From Macrosoma leucophasiata (Eukaryota > Arthropoda > Insecta > Lepidoptera > Hedylidae), in assembly GCA_036365455.1 (NCBI GenBank), contig JAWQUS010000008.1:10709501-10773500 (forward strand): a DNA stretch of 64,000 bases, read 5' to 3'. Shown here piece after piece: positions 46,550 through 58,878 of this stretch. A model generated the notes under the pieces. The model ran no database searches. It saw only the letters and a program-made list of their open reading frames with translations, and was not told where the DNA came from. Each line of letters starts with the position of its first letter. Position 1 is the stretch's first letter. Both the position numbers and the translations under genes were made by a program.

Positions 46550-46974
46550 CTGTTATCAAAACACAATGGATAGATAATATGTGGTGGTGGTATGTAAAAA
46601 GATAGATGATATATCATAAATACTAACTATAATAAAATAGCTTTACTAGGTGTATGAATATGTTTTCGAGAAGTCTGTAGTTATTTGTTTTTCAGAGTTT
46701 AACGAATAAAACCTCACTCTGTGGTTTGTGTAACAAGCGTAAGTACCGAAAAATTTCAAGTAGTTCTTAATCACAAACACAGTTAAATTGCAAATGTAAT
46801 TAAATGAATGACAGTTTTCATTGTTGCAGCAAGTGAGACCTCACAGGCTCTTGAACTTTTTTATGTCTGGATGAATATTTTAATTTTAGTTATTAAAAAA
46901 TAATTATTGATATTTTTTTAAGACTTTCATTAAACACGAACCACGTTGTCGCACTCGAGGAGGGGCAGGCAGAG

Positions 46975-47115
46975 GAAAATGCATGCATGCATTCAAACAT
47001 ACATGCAAACACCCGCGATTCGCCGGTTACGTTTTGGCCTTTGGCCCATGTGGCCAAAGTACCCCATCAAGTGGCGAGCCGGTTGACATCTCCGCAGTGG
47101 CGGACTAAGGTCCTA
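46975..47115 (+). repeat. Dispersed repeat related to 24140-24310
   Basis: It contains ATGCATGCATTCAAACATAC, CGATTCGCCGGTTACGTTTT and GGCGAGCCGGTTGACATCTC. A close relative is at 57480-57600. Confidence 0.6.
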
Positions 47116-47639
47116 GGCCTCTGCCCAGTGCATACAAGCGCGTGGCCCCTACTCTAACATTTGGTAAAAGATTTAAAATACTTAACAATAAGAATGCGCG
47201 AGTAAAAATAAAAAGACATTTCTCTCCGTGGGATCTAAAAATCAAAACTCAGTCGACCTATATGATAGTAAATCACAACTATCTTAGAAGATATCTTTAG
47301 TAAATAACTACTTATCTGATGATTTTCCCTCTCATCTATCTCTACATACCTACATCAATATTGTTTATGAGTACATCACTTTGGTTTAATGCCAACCAAA
47401 CGAGGTCTCTGTAGGTCGCATACAATAATAATATGATTAGCTTTTTTTGTTTATGATCTTCTGCGGATTTTGTCTGCTTTATAGTAGGCGGAGATTTTAC
47501 TTAAAGACTAATTAGACTGGATCGTAGACAAAACAAGTTGAAATGCCCTTCATATGTTAATTAATTTTGCTTTATGTTTGTTCAAAGTTGGCTATTATTT
47601 TAATCAAATATTATTGTGTTGTATTCTTTTATATAATGG

Positions 47640-47910
47640 TAGTGGCAAACAAGCTTGCAGTTCACATTGATGTTAAGTGATGACTGCAGCCTTTAGACAC
47701 CCACACAAAGACCAAGGTCAAAATGCTAATGCGTTACCACTCCTGAGGCCTAAGGTGTTATGCCTCTGGGCCGGAAATTACAGGGCCGTACATTACCACC
47801 TGACCGGAACACGATAGTGCTGAACACTACCATTTAGCGGCAAGTATATTAGGTAATGCGGTGGTGCCTACGCCCACAAGCTCCTTCACTGGAGTTCTAC
47901 CACCAGTTAT
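47640..47910 (-). repeat. TTCCGGCACAGAGGC-family repeat, copy 4
   Basis: Reverse orientation, from GTAGTGGCAAACAAGCTTGC through CCTGAGGCCTAAGGTGTTAT and CACTACCATTTAGCGGCAAG to CTACCACCAGT. Confidence 0.75.
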
Positions 47911-48389
47911 TACCTACCTTCTAATTTTCATTAGGTACTAGTCTGAAACATATTCAATTGTGCATCTACAGGTTCTAATTTTTAATGTTAACTGAATATT
48001 AAGATGTTATATGTACGTATTTGTATTCGAATCCATAATTAACTAGGTATGTAATTTTCTATCTATTATTATGCATTAATATGTCAAAGGTCAAACTTTT
48101 GATGTATCTACATAATCTGATTCAACTGTAGCTAAATGTCACGATGTTGAACGTGTAACCTTTGACATTCATAGTAAAATAAGGACTAGGTGGATAGGTA
48201 AATCTGTCACGGACTGACGGTAGAATAAACAGAGGTAGGTAGTCAGCTTCGTAGGTAGTTATGTAGGCATGTACGTAGGTAGGAGATTGCTTCTTAGTGG
48301 TACACAATATAAATTAAAAACGATAAAATTGTACGGATTTTTTTTCCGGCAAGGCTCTACTCATACACGCAGTAAATCTGAAGTCTATT

Positions 48390-48640
48390 GGTACTGCCTA
48401 GAATCTGTAGGATAGTGGTAATAGGCTACTACAGCCTGGTACGCTAGGTTCGACCCCACCACGGTTGGATAGTTAGCGCTGCATAAGTTTTTACGTTTTT
48501 TGGGTGGTCATCCTAGGAAATTGGCAATGTGCCTGGAGATCTCAATAAGCTAACCAGTCTCGTCACCAATAACATGGGACCAAACGTGACTGACTAATCG
48601 AGGGTTGCACATATCACGCACCCGCAATTACATAAGAAAG
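48390..48640 (+). repeat. Possible tRNA-derived SINE remnant
   Basis: GATAGTGGTAATAGGCTACT and GCTAGGTTCGACCCCACC resemble A-box and B-box promoter regions of tRNA-derived SINEs, spaced about 30 bp apart. About 150 bp of unique tail follows, ending in (GAAA)n. The fit is weak and only one copy was seen. Confidence 0.3.
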
Positions 48641-49007
48641 AAAGAAAGAAATGTTTAAGAAATTTGGTAAGTAAACAGTTTTGAATGCTACGGGCAACGA
48701 CATGATGTTATCCGTTCCGAGAGAGGGGGGGGGGGAATAAGTTCTTGTTTACTGTATGTTTCTCTATCACACTTTCATTCGAATCGTTTAAATATGGTTC
48801 AATTTGACTGAAAAAAAAAATAAGTTGAAACGGATGACTCCAGATTCTTAAAACGCGATTTCTCATAAACTACTTTTTTGAATTATACCTTTTTATTATC
48901 TTCTGATGTTGCAGTATATTTGAACGCATGTGGAATGCATGTACACCTATTTACCTCTGAATGCTCTTTACAGGAATATAGGCGTAAAATGACGTAGGTA
49001 TACTCAC

Positions 49008-49122
49008 TTGCAGCGTGTAAACGCCGCTGTCGCCGGTGCGTGCAGCGGAGACGGTGAGGCGGACGCCGCCCGAGTCCTCGGACGTCACGAACCGCTCATC
49101 CAGTGACGCTCCCACCCGGCTC
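49008..49122 (-). CDS. Strn-Mlck: Exon encoding the middle of an Ig domain, first host exon in the window
   Basis: A 115-bp exon, phase 2 in and 0 out, with acceptor TACTGCCCCAG and donor CTGCAA before GTGAGT. It reads SRVGASLDERFVTSEDSGGV then TVSAARTGDSGVYTLQ, including the D-S-G-V-Y motif. It continues as ASNAAGKDTT. The preceding exon, needed to complete this Ig, was not found up to 64000. Confidence 0.85.
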
Positions 49123-49492
49123 CTGGGGCAGTAATTAATTGTCACTTCTATACAGCAAATGTATAAAATAAGGCGAAATGACCCCACCTCGCATTTATGG
49201 TGGTAATTCAACCGAATAATGGCGGTCAAACCATCCCAAAGGGACGACAGTAAATGCAATAACGCGGAGTAGGCAACAGCGTTCCACGAGATAACGCCAC
49301 TGCGACTGCATGCCAAGCATGGAGATTATGACATTTGGCCATTTTTGCAATAAAGCATCTTTGGAGTAGGCTTTTATCTAGCAGTGGACGTCTTTTGACT
49401 GGATTGACATTGAATGATGATTTATGCATCTAATTTGACAAACAAGTTTAATCCACATTGATGGGCAACGAATGCTACAGACTTTTACATTT

Positions 49493-50181
49493 AAGGTGCA
49501 ATTCCGCGGGTCGCAATCGATCGCGGCCGCGCGCAGCCTATGACGTCATCGGCCGCGCGCGACTATAGATGCACTATGAAAATGTATGGAACCACTGCCG
49601 AGGTTCGCGACAGACGCGCGCGGCCGTGTTAGGTTAGGATCCCACTGCAGAATCATTTCGTTCATCCAGATATGCTGCAAACCTATTTTTACGCATATTT
49701 ATAATATTGAGAATACATATCCACTAGGTTGCCTATAAAAAATGGCCGCAAGTATTTTTTTATATTTTTTTTGGGAAATATTTTTTTTTTGTTTTTCTAA
49801 TTAAATGTTGTCCAACTCACGGCAATATGTATAAAGACTGAAAAATCACGTCCGCCGTTGCGCACTACGTATTTTAGTTCCCTCCGTTCGTTCGACTACG
49901 TATGTACGTATATATTATTTACATATCACATTAAAGCTATTTTATTTCTCATTATTTTGGTATACGGAAGCCAAATTAAATCGGCAGCAAATGAGCGTTG
50001 CTGGCTGTTAAAGTATTTCAACATAGAGGTTCGTTATGTTTACACCATGAAATCCATGACGTTTCTGACGTCATCGGTCGCGCGCGTCTTTCGCGAGCCG
50101 CGGAATCGGTTCCATACATTTTCATACTGCATCTAGAGTCGCGCGCGCCGCGATCGATCGCGACCCGCGGAATTGCACCTT
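49493..50181. mobile_element. Non-autonomous element with GC-rich inverted ends
   Basis: The ends AAGGTGCAATTCCGCGGGTC and GACCCGCGGAATTGCACCTT are exact inverse matches, continuing through GATCGATCGCGG. A second inverted block (GACGTCATCGGCCGCGCGCG and relatives, TTCCATACATTTTCATA) follows inside. The middle is AT-rich and non-coding. The very GC-rich ends contrast with the AT-rich surroundings. Confidence 0.75.
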
Positions 50182-50714
50182 TACACTGTATACATCGCAG
50201 TCTATGTGACATCGCAGTATATATATCATTTATAGCATCCACAGATTTTAGCACCGGACTAGCACCGAACGCTACCTCACTGCTAACGCTAAAAGCTTCG
50301 TACGTGGCACTACTACAAGATTTTCGTATCCAGAACGAGCAATACCAGGTGTATTCACAAATCCCATCACAGAATTGGATCGGGGAGTACTCAAACAAAA
50401 TGTAAAACTGAATTACAACCGTCAATCCGAATGGAAGTTAAAAGCCACTAAATTAATTATTCAGCGCCGACGATGCCGGAGTCGAAACCAATTTAGTGGC
50501 TACCTACTTGATGTCAACTGGAGAGTCGAGTTTTGCAAATTATTTGCAATGATTAATTATTTTCTATTTGCACGATTCAAATATTTATGGTATATAATAA
50601 TATTACGTACGTTCGTTGTTTCAACTTACTTAAAGAAAATTAAGTTGTATACATACTTAATTGCCAGTTGTATGGAAGTATAAAATATATTTTTTTATTA
50701 TGATGTATCTAACG

Positions 50715-50965
50715 AAGGTGGCAACCAAGCATGCAAAATCACATGGAAGTGAAGGGATCACTGAAGCCAGATATGCACAAAAACCAGAGATCAAAATGTG
50801 TTGCCACCCCTGAGATCTTAATTGTTACGTCTCGTTGTTATTACGAGGCCTTACATCACCTTCTAACCAGAACACGATAGTTCTGAACACTACCATTTGG
50901 AAGATAGATTAGGTAATGCGGTGGTGGCTACGCCCTTGATTCCCTACTCTGGAACGATACCACCA
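50715..50965 (-). repeat. TTCCGGCACAGAGGC-family repeat, copy 5, diverged
   Basis: Reverse orientation: GAAGGTGGCAACCAAGCATG, CCACCCCTGAGATCTTAATT and ACCAGAACACGATAGTTCTG through AGGTAATGCGGTGGTGGCTA to ACGATACCACCAGT. Confidence 0.7.
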
Positions 50966-53387
50966 GTTAGATTAAAGTTTATAAATTAGTTAGATATAAA
51001 GTTCATAAAATATTAAGTTTTTAAAATACACTATTGTTTATGACTAGCTCTGCCTCGTAGCTGCACAAGGATTATGAAACTTTCTCTTATATCGTCGTTG
51101 CGAATTTTCTCCCGTGAAGGGCGTAATGAGATTTTTGGTACCTACTACTTTACCTTATCAATAAGGAAAACAAACGAAATTCGCTGGCAGTGTTCCAAAG
51201 GTAAATATAATTGCAAAGTTTCCTAGAAAACACTAAGTAGACTTTCTTCAAAGCCTACACTTGTCATCATATTTCAACGTGATGGGTCGTAATCCGGCAC
51301 CAGACTACAAAAATAATTTATCGGGAGGTGACTTATCACATGAAGTACTAGGTGGGGGTAATGTTATCGATCGCAGCGCTCATGGTGGCGAAAAGTAGCA
51401 ATAATGTTGGACCTGTCATTTCAAAGTAATCTGTTTAGACTTGGATATGTAATTTTCATAAATAATCACATTTAACCGCCGACAAAATGGTAAACAGCAG
51501 TTTTTGTGTTGTAAACTGCAAAAATATCAGTTAGAAATAAGAGTAAAGGTAGTAAAGGGAGAAAGAAAGAACGAAAATATGTTTTTTTCAAGTAACATTT
51601 TACAACCGTTTTGAACAGTCCTTAGAAGTCAATAATAACTTAAAGTTAATAATTACTTATTTCATAAAGAAAAAGTAAAACAGATAATTAAGTAAATTAA
51701 AGTAGGGATAAAATAAACTTACTATTAGGACAAAACATTTTAATTCCTTCCTCCCAAAAACTAGATAAGAAGAGAAGTAAAAACTTATTCGTCAAAATCT
51801 AAATCTATGTTATTCACTTGGCGGAATTCCAAGTACAATCACTATTGAGAAGAACTCCGCAACCGAACAAACTCAGATGGAGCTCTTTTAAATTTTTAAC
51901 TTATGTCTAATACAGATAATAATGAAACAGACACCATAATGAAATGAAGCACCGGCAGACCAACAGATCTGTCTGTGAGAAAAGATAAAGACGTAGGTAG
52001 GTACTCGCTTTATTTTATCAGTATATGTTTAAGGTAGGCAACTTTTCGATGCTTGACGGTCTACAAAAGCTCGCCTTTATAAATAAAGCTTAAAGCTCGC
52101 AAATTTTAATTCATGTTATATCATTGAAACAGCATAACGACTTAAGAGAATGCATATAATTCTTTACATCATGTGTGAACACTGTGTGAATCATCAATCA
52201 TACCTGTAATTCATTAATTCAAACTTCTTATAAAAACAACTTCAGTGTATTTTTATATAATATACTTCCGGCCTATCTACGTCTTGGCTACGTCTCTGCT
52301 CGCACTAAGATTGTTCGGGATGACATCAGTGAGTTGCATAGAGGTGCAAGCAGGCATACAAGACACAATGGGCTCAGTTGAATATAATGTTACATTGAGG
52401 TCAATTCCTAGGTATGACGTTTGGTTCAAGTTTCGCATTCACCGGATGGCAAACCATACGGCACATAGGATATAAATACCTATAGTTGATAATCAAATTG
52501 CACTTTGTAAATACAATATCACGAATATCATCTAGGTGTATTATACTATATTTTATTATATTACTATATATTATTTACTCTTGCTTTTCATGTCACTTTC
52601 GTACACTCTTAAACTGTTGACGATAAAACATTGTCTGGCGTTTTATTTTCATCCTACTTTCGCGTACGTTCAGCGCAATAATTTGGCAGTAACTCGGACA
52701 CGAAACCTGCCAGTTTCGTCTGTAGTGAGATCACAGTAAATTCTATATACACTTTATGCAATATACTATATGTTGGACTCATTAGTGACCCAACAACTCT
52801 AGATCCTTATACCCCAAGCTGTTAGATATTCCCTGTTGGTGCACGAGGAATCAAACCTCTTTTCGGTTCCGGTTAGTTCGGGAATCCATTAAAAACTGCG
52901 TCAGATTAACGGTATCCGTCGTAGTATATTCCAAAATAAACAAAAACGTGTTATAAGCAGTCATCTAAATATAGCTCCATATCCGATATATTTGGCCTAA
53001 ATCCGTCCCCGTCATTCGTCAAACGCGTGATAGATGTGAAGATAGGTTACGCAAACTTTTATATGTAGATATTCTAAGCACGGATGATGTAAGCCGTGAT
53101 GAATGAACGCAATTGGCATAAGATTTGTGTCTATAAAGTGGTCATATTGTTTCGAAGATCATAATAATGTCTTAGTGCAAATTAAATATTTGACCTAATT
53201 TCATTAAACAATTCTTTCCTCTGCAGCAACATAGACCAGATTATCAAATCTTATTGATGTAGGCTGTTTGTATGATAAGTTCTGTTAATTGGCTAAATCG
53301 GACTCAAAAATATAGGTACATTTAGAATTTACCTGGCTATTTAAAAACAAGGGCCAAACAGGACCGTCAAACCCTAATGCTTTCGTG

Positions 53388-53542
53388 ATGCTTTCGATTA
53401 TGACATCATCTTGTTAGTTTCGTACCGCCTAGTCCGCCTAACTTATGCTTGGATTGGAAGTGTTTTCATCCGCAGGTACTTTTGAGAAAAATGTTTTACT
53501 ATGCGGTACGAAACTGACAAAATAATATCATAATCGGAAGCA
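53388..53542. mobile_element. Short MITE with about 35-bp inverted ends
   Basis: The left end TTCGATTATGACATCATCTT then GTTAGTTTCGTACCGC is mirrored by GCGGTACGAAACTGAC then ATATCATAATCGGAA. The total is about 155 bp and non-coding. Confidence 0.65.
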
Positions 53543-53596
53543 CTATCTAAGATTAGGCTTATATCGGCCCCGGTCGATAATCGAATAGTAAGTAGG

Positions 53597-53803
53597 TACA
53601 GTGTTCATCAAGAAAAAATGCACATCGAGCCTATGAAAGTGACAACCGGCTAGTTTCGGCTTTATAGAGCGTTATCTCTGCTACACACTGCCTACGTAAG
53701 CATCCGTAGTCCGGCATTGGCCAAAACTTGATCGAAATGGTAGACAAACGTCAAATAGGCAAGGTGCGAAAGAGATAACGCTTATTTCTTGTTGGATACT
53801 GTA
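53597..53803. mobile_element. MITE of the TACAGT family, copy 3
   Basis: It starts TACAGTGTTCATCA and ends TTGGATACTGTA. Internal blocks (TGCACATCGAGCCTATGAAA, AGAGCGTTATCTCTGCTACA) match the 38.2-kb copy. Confidence 0.7.
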
Positions 53804-54039
53804 CCTATCTATAAGAAAATAAAACAATAGTGCTAATCTGTTCTTCCTTTCGTATTTGGTAAACAAGTGATATTGTTGTACTTAGGCTGAATAATTAGTA
53901 ATTACCATCAGAGAATATAATTTTATTCTATTTCACCGGTCAATTCTATTTTATTTGTTTGTTTGTATTTAACTGTGCGTGAACAATTACCGGATTCTGG
54001 CAGAATTACTCGAATTCTTTGCTAGTAAGTAATTAATTA

Positions 54040-54290
54040 TAAATAACTAGCTGTGCCCGCGACTCCGTCCCCGTGAGAATTTATGATCGTTCAGTATCTA
54101 CCCGGACGAAGTCGGGGGCGCAGCTAGTATAAATGTAGCCTAAGTTACTCCTTATTACATAAGCTATCTGCTAGTGAAAGTCCCGTCAAAATCGGTATAG
54201 CCGTTCCCGAGATTAGCGGGAACAAACAGACAGACAGACAGACAGGCAGACAGAAAGACAGGCAGACAGACTGACAGACAAAAATTGTAA
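54040..54290 (+). repeat. CTAGCTGTGCCCGCGAC repeat with AGAC microsatellite
   Basis: It begins AACTAGCTGTGCCCGCGACT, contains GTCAAAATCGGTATAGCCGT and ends in a roughly 60-bp (AGAC)n-like tract. Short TE tails of this type are frequent in moth and butterfly DNA. Confidence 0.55.
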
Positions 54291-54299
54291 ATAATGTTG

Positions 54300-55050
54300 T
54301 TGTGGTATATGTACCGTGTATATATACATATGCAATTAGTAAAAAGCTGTTATTTTTATATTACAGACAGTCCAATTATATTTATTTGTATAGATTATGG
54401 AAAGTAATATACAACATAAGACCTAAAAATTATGTGAAAATTTTAAGCGTCTACTTACTACCGTTATTATTATCGATCAAAAAATATACGAAAAAAAACA
54501 CGTTTATTGTATGCCCCCTTGGACCGTTAAAATTTTCATTTTCTTATTTTTAGTAATTAATTTTGTCTTTATAGCGGTATCAGAAATACATGATTTGTGA
54601 AACTGTTAGCTTTCTAGCTATCACTATTTATGAGATACAGGCTGGTGACAGACAGACGGACGGACCGACGGACAGACAGACAGTGGAGGATTAGTAATCC
54701 GTAGGTCCGTTTTTACCTTTTAGGTACGAAACCCTCTAAAATATAGAACTAAGATACAGAATAGCTTAAAAATATTCGATATGATTCTTTAAAAACTTTA
54801 AATTGACATAACTTTTTTATTTCTGAACCGATTCACATGAAACAAACACTAAATGTTAAGTGAAACTTACCACAATATATTAGTGAACCGCAAATCGAAT
54901 AAGCCGTTTCTGAAATTAGCGTGCACAAACACACAGACAAACAGATATTTTTCCGGGATAAAAAGTACCCAGTGTTGTGCGCCTAAAGTTAAAATATAAT
55001 CATACCAAGTTTCATTGTAATCGGACCGGTAGATTTTGTGTGATGCTTAA

Positions 55051-55081
<31 letters not shown>

Positions 55082-55170
55082 AAAAAAATACTAATACACA
55101 TATTTGGGTTCGGTATCGGTTCGGTATTTTTTCAATTTTTTTAATGTTCAGAATTTACACTTCTTCAGTT
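54300..55170 (-). repeat. (TCTG)n-linked dispersed repeat, copy 2, reversed
   Basis: It contains AGTACCCAGTGTTGTGCGCC, AAAATCTACCGGTCCGATTA (reversed) and AGAC tracts. It matches copies at 22895 and 61380 in reverse order. Confidence 0.75.
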
Positions 55171-56555
55171 TTATTATAAGTATAGATATAAATAAGAAGA
55201 AACAAGTGATAATGATAGTTAGATTAGGAGGTCGGTACAAATTGAGGTGAAAAATTGACGGACGCGCCCTAGGATTTTCGGGACCACACCGATTTATATT
55301 TCACCGTGTATAGATATGACACAATAGTTTCAGATAGAAAATAAAATATAGTGACGCAAGCAGGCAACGCTAGCCGGCGTTATTTATTCGTTTCCGTTCG
55401 AGAGTTGTATTGACGACACAACACAGCTTCTATCGTCAATGGAGTGTTGGTACCTGAGTGTCACAATTAATTAGGTACATCATTTTCATTTAGATTTTAT
55501 TAGCTCATCAAAAGCTTGACCTAATTTTAAGCGCTTCAAGATGGTAGCCAATACACTTGCAGTTTACATTGCGGTAGGTGTAGGGTAGGTAAGTAAAGAC
55601 TGTAGGTATGTAATACCTACAATAAATAAAGTGGTGCACACCATTTGGCGGTGCAGCATGCAGAACGAAATTACACTGCACATAAACTGATATATCCAAC
55701 GTGCACTCACACAAAATAAATGTACCTACATAAGTAAATGCCTACACCTATTATATATTACGAAAAAATAAAAAGTGATATTTTACAGCAGATCCTAAGA
55801 TAACATTTTTAAATTGACTTAATTAATAATTTCAAAATCAGATTCTCAAAAGCAGAATAATAAAAGCTAAAAGCATTACACAAATGAAAACACTTTTGTT
55901 TTTGCTCTTGAAATTACGAAAGCTTTCAAAAATACCAATCACCACGATAACAATAACGTGGCGCCACTAATATGGTTGCCAGATGTTTGGGAAATCCAAG
56001 AAAAGCCCTCTAACTGTGTTGTACACGAAAAATAAAATTACATTCAACCACTTTCCAAAATTCAGTTTGGGTTTCATAAAATACTAATTCTCAGAACGCA
56101 AACACAAATTAATTACAATAAACCTACATTATCTTAATGATATTAAAATTTTGTGAGTCTTTATGTTTATTATGTTCAATTTAGATTGTTGATGAATAAT
56201 TTATTTAGGACTGTTTAATCCAACAAGCAAAACAAGCTTACCAATCTAATAAAGCCCTAGTTAACATTTTGGGACTCCAAAGATATCTATGGATTTCCTT
56301 TGCTGCCATTTACTGACTTCGTGCTTACTGCTACCTACTGTGTTCCGGTTATTTCTTAATAGTTATAGAGACTAGTGATCGCCCAGTGATCGAAATTCAA
56401 CTGCAATACATATGCAAAAAATATACCTAAGTTTGAGTTCTTTAACGAACCTCTATGGTGAAACCGTTTTACCACTGGATAGTAACTGGTACTGGTACAC
56501 ATCACATGTTTGATTACCTTTGTTTGACATTTTGACATTAACAATGTGAATGTAC

Positions 56556-56615
56556 TTATTGCTCATCAAGAAATAATGCACATCGAGCCTATGAAAGCGA
56601 CAATCGGCTATATTG
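56556..56615. mobile_element. Truncated MITE of the TACAGT family, copy 4
   Basis: Only the left part is present (TGCTCATCAAGAAATAATGC, CACATCGAGCCTATGAAAGC, GACAATCGGCTA). Confidence 0.55.
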
Positions 56616-57479
56616 AAATATTAGCGTTCTGCGCTTCTCTTATAATTAATTGTGCCAAATTTCATACTCCACCGTCCGCGCAATTTTCGTGAAAAGGCGT
56701 CCTCAGTTTATGCTTCACGTATTAATATTATGATGATATCTGTATTGGCACAAGCATAACTCGCGAGCCATATGAACATGCCTCTACATAGGAGTGCTGG
56801 CTGTTTTAAAGATATCTAAGAAACTTTTTAACCATCATTATAGGCTGCATGATTGTTTGCTATGTCACATACAAAAATTCCATGACCTTGCGTCCCCAGG
56901 TTGCAACATATTCGCTTTGAGCCGACTCCCAAAGTTCTCTACCTAAAAATAATCATTGCGGTACGCCAATGCCGCGGCCAAACGTATAGCCCCATTACTT
57001 TGTGCGTGTTTCAACTATTGTTTTCATTGTGATTATAAATATGAAAAAATATACCAAAGCTAAAGCGGTATTATAGGTATATTGCGAACAATTAATATCG
57101 ATATTAATATGATACCTAATGCAAAATTATGCAACAAACGAAAAAGATAGGATTTAAAACTATTGTGCCTGACATTTATTCTTCGAAGGCTTGTCTCCTC
57201 GTACAGGATAGCTTTAGCATTGTACGCATATGGCAGTATTACAATTGTGTAGCTGTTTTGTAATTCAGCTTTTGAAGACATATTTCCAACGAATGGTTCC
57301 TAAAGCTGACCTATATCCGTGTAATCGGTACGGTTGCAGAAATGTGTTCAATTATGTTCTCTTGATTGTTTACTACACGCCGTCTTCCGGCCGCAACTTC
57401 TTCCGTGTAGAACGTCATAATCCGGGACAAAAATAACGTAATTTCACATCTTTATTCTCGGAAGGGATAAGCATAGTTG

Positions 57480-57600
57480 AATGCATGCATTCAAGCGTAC
57501 ATACAAAGAGCCACGATTCGCCAGTTACATTTTGTACTATGTTATAGGCGGCGAGCCTATTGACATCTTCGGGCACATTACCAACCTACGAGAGTGACAC
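57480..57600 (+). repeat. Dispersed repeat related to 24140-24310 and 46975-47115
   Basis: It has ATGCATGCATTCAAGCGTAC, CACGATTCGCCAGTTACATT and GGCGAGCCTATTGACATCTT. Confidence 0.6.
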
Positions 57601-58250
57601 TAGGCCTCTGCCGAATAATAGAAAAAGCCCACTACAATCACTTAGCCTCTGATCAAATTTATTGAGATAAAAAATATTCTACACGTTAATCTGAGTTATG
57701 TACCTACTCGTAAAAACTACTCGTAATTCTTGCGATTATAATCTTCGAATTTTACTATTGAATCCAGTAATGTTCCGGACGCCTTCTGTTTCAACTAGCG
57801 AATGTGTAAAGCCGAAAATAACTGAAGCCACAATTACAATCTAAGAGAAAATTATCAAGTCACTGAACCGCTATTGTATTAATCCAACATATCCATATGA
57901 ATTCGGCATCTAATTTTATCTTCATGTAGGTTTTTAAGTATCTTTTATCTCGCGTTCCAATGTAATAAATTCATTAAGTATGTATGTAGGTTTGAAATAT
58001 GTAGTTTGAATTGTATCAAACTATCTTTATTTATTTTTTTATGATAATTATCTGCCTTACATGTCAGTTTAGTAACTAATCGAGTATAAAATTCATCTAA
58101 GCGTAATTTTACCTAAATATATTTCAACAAGTAAAGTACCAAATAAAAACAATAATAGGTACATATTATATGTAATTTTCTTGTTTTTAATTGGTACCTA
58201 CCAATACTAGATACAATTATAGGCTCGACACATCACGTCACTCTCAACAA

Positions 58251-58878
58251 TAAAAAAACCGGACAAGTGCGAGTTTGACTCGCGTGGTGAGGGTTCCGTA
58301 ATTTAAATAAATATTTTCGAAAATATTACAGATTTAAAATGCAGGGACAAAGCGGTTACGGTGGTACCGGCAGGTGGGGGGGTTATATTATTAAGAATTT
58401 TCGATTTAATTTGAATACTCAAGCTTCTTATAAGTTTTCCAGTAATCTATAGGCAAAGAACTATTATCCACAATTTTTTTAAAATTTGAAGTTCAGTAGT
58501 TTCGGAGATAGGGGGGGAAAGGTCAATTTTCGTCGTTTTTCTTAAATAACTTCAAATTTGTTAGTGCAAAAATTATTAAAAAAATATATCTGATATGCTG
58601 ACAACAACCTCTTTCATTTGATATGTCACACGACACAGTTTACGATTTTTTTTTTAATTTCTGAATTTCTCCCCTTAAGTGGCCTCCCCTGTTTAAAATT
58701 TATTATTTTACTTGACGTGTTCATCTTTGGGTCACCAATTTACATATATTCATCAAATTTCAACTCAATCGGTCCAGTAGTTTCGGAGCAAATTGGCTGT
58801 GACAGACGGACAGACAGTCAGACAGACGCACGAGTGATCTTATAAGGGTTCCTTTTTTCCTTTTAAGGTACGGAACCC
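58251..58878 (+). repeat. Dispersed repeat bounded by GGTTCCGTA / TACGGAACCCT
   Basis: It begins AAAAAACCGGACAAGTGCGA then GAGGGTTCCGTAATTT and ends AGACGGACAGACAGTCAGAC then AAGGTACGGAACCCTA. Fragments with the same ends occur near 45980-46030 and 60640-60830. No coding sequence. Confidence 0.65.

Larger units (their letters stand above)
46550..49007 (-). other. Intron with repeats
   Basis: It contains repeats at about 46975-47115 and 47640-47910, a possible tRNA-derived SINE at about 48390-48640, short poly-G at 48724-48734 and AT-rich DNA. No host exon was recognised. Confidence 0.55.
1..49122 (-). other. Strn-Mlck: Giant multi-exon muscle Ig/helical-repeat gene, partial at both ends (stretchin-Mlck-like)
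   Basis: All host exons found lie on the minus strand and join in frame through GT-AG introns, so I treat them as one gene. The order is Ig exons, a 5.6-kb Ig plus helical-repeat exon, three medium exons, 17 tandem module exons, then a Glu/Lys/Gln-rich exon running off the left edge. From the 35983-35603 exon onward every junction is phase 1. The Ig family (LTEEGTVSLECKVVG type) and the motif after the last Ig resemble insect stretchin-Mlck, a sarcomeric titin/MLCK-family protein. Databases often call such proteins unc-89-like or titin-like. No kinase, FN3, SH3 or DH-PH domain is visible here, so the name rests on remembered family resemblance. The family is much more certain than the symbol. 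Confidence 0.6.

Noticed and set aside
49858..50683. Several 90-135 codon frames on both strands
   Set aside because: They overlap the GC-ended element and each other, have no recognisable domain and no splice context.
51487..51540. ATG start reading MVNSSFCVVNC, like the opening of a THAP zinc finger
   Set aside because: Stops follow within 20 codons and no downstream Cys-His pair or transposase was seen; it is too short to support.
52780..52880. tRNA-like stretch (GGAATCAAACCTC, CGGTTCCGG)
   Set aside because: I could not fold a cloverleaf with proper stems; no anticodon arm is evident.
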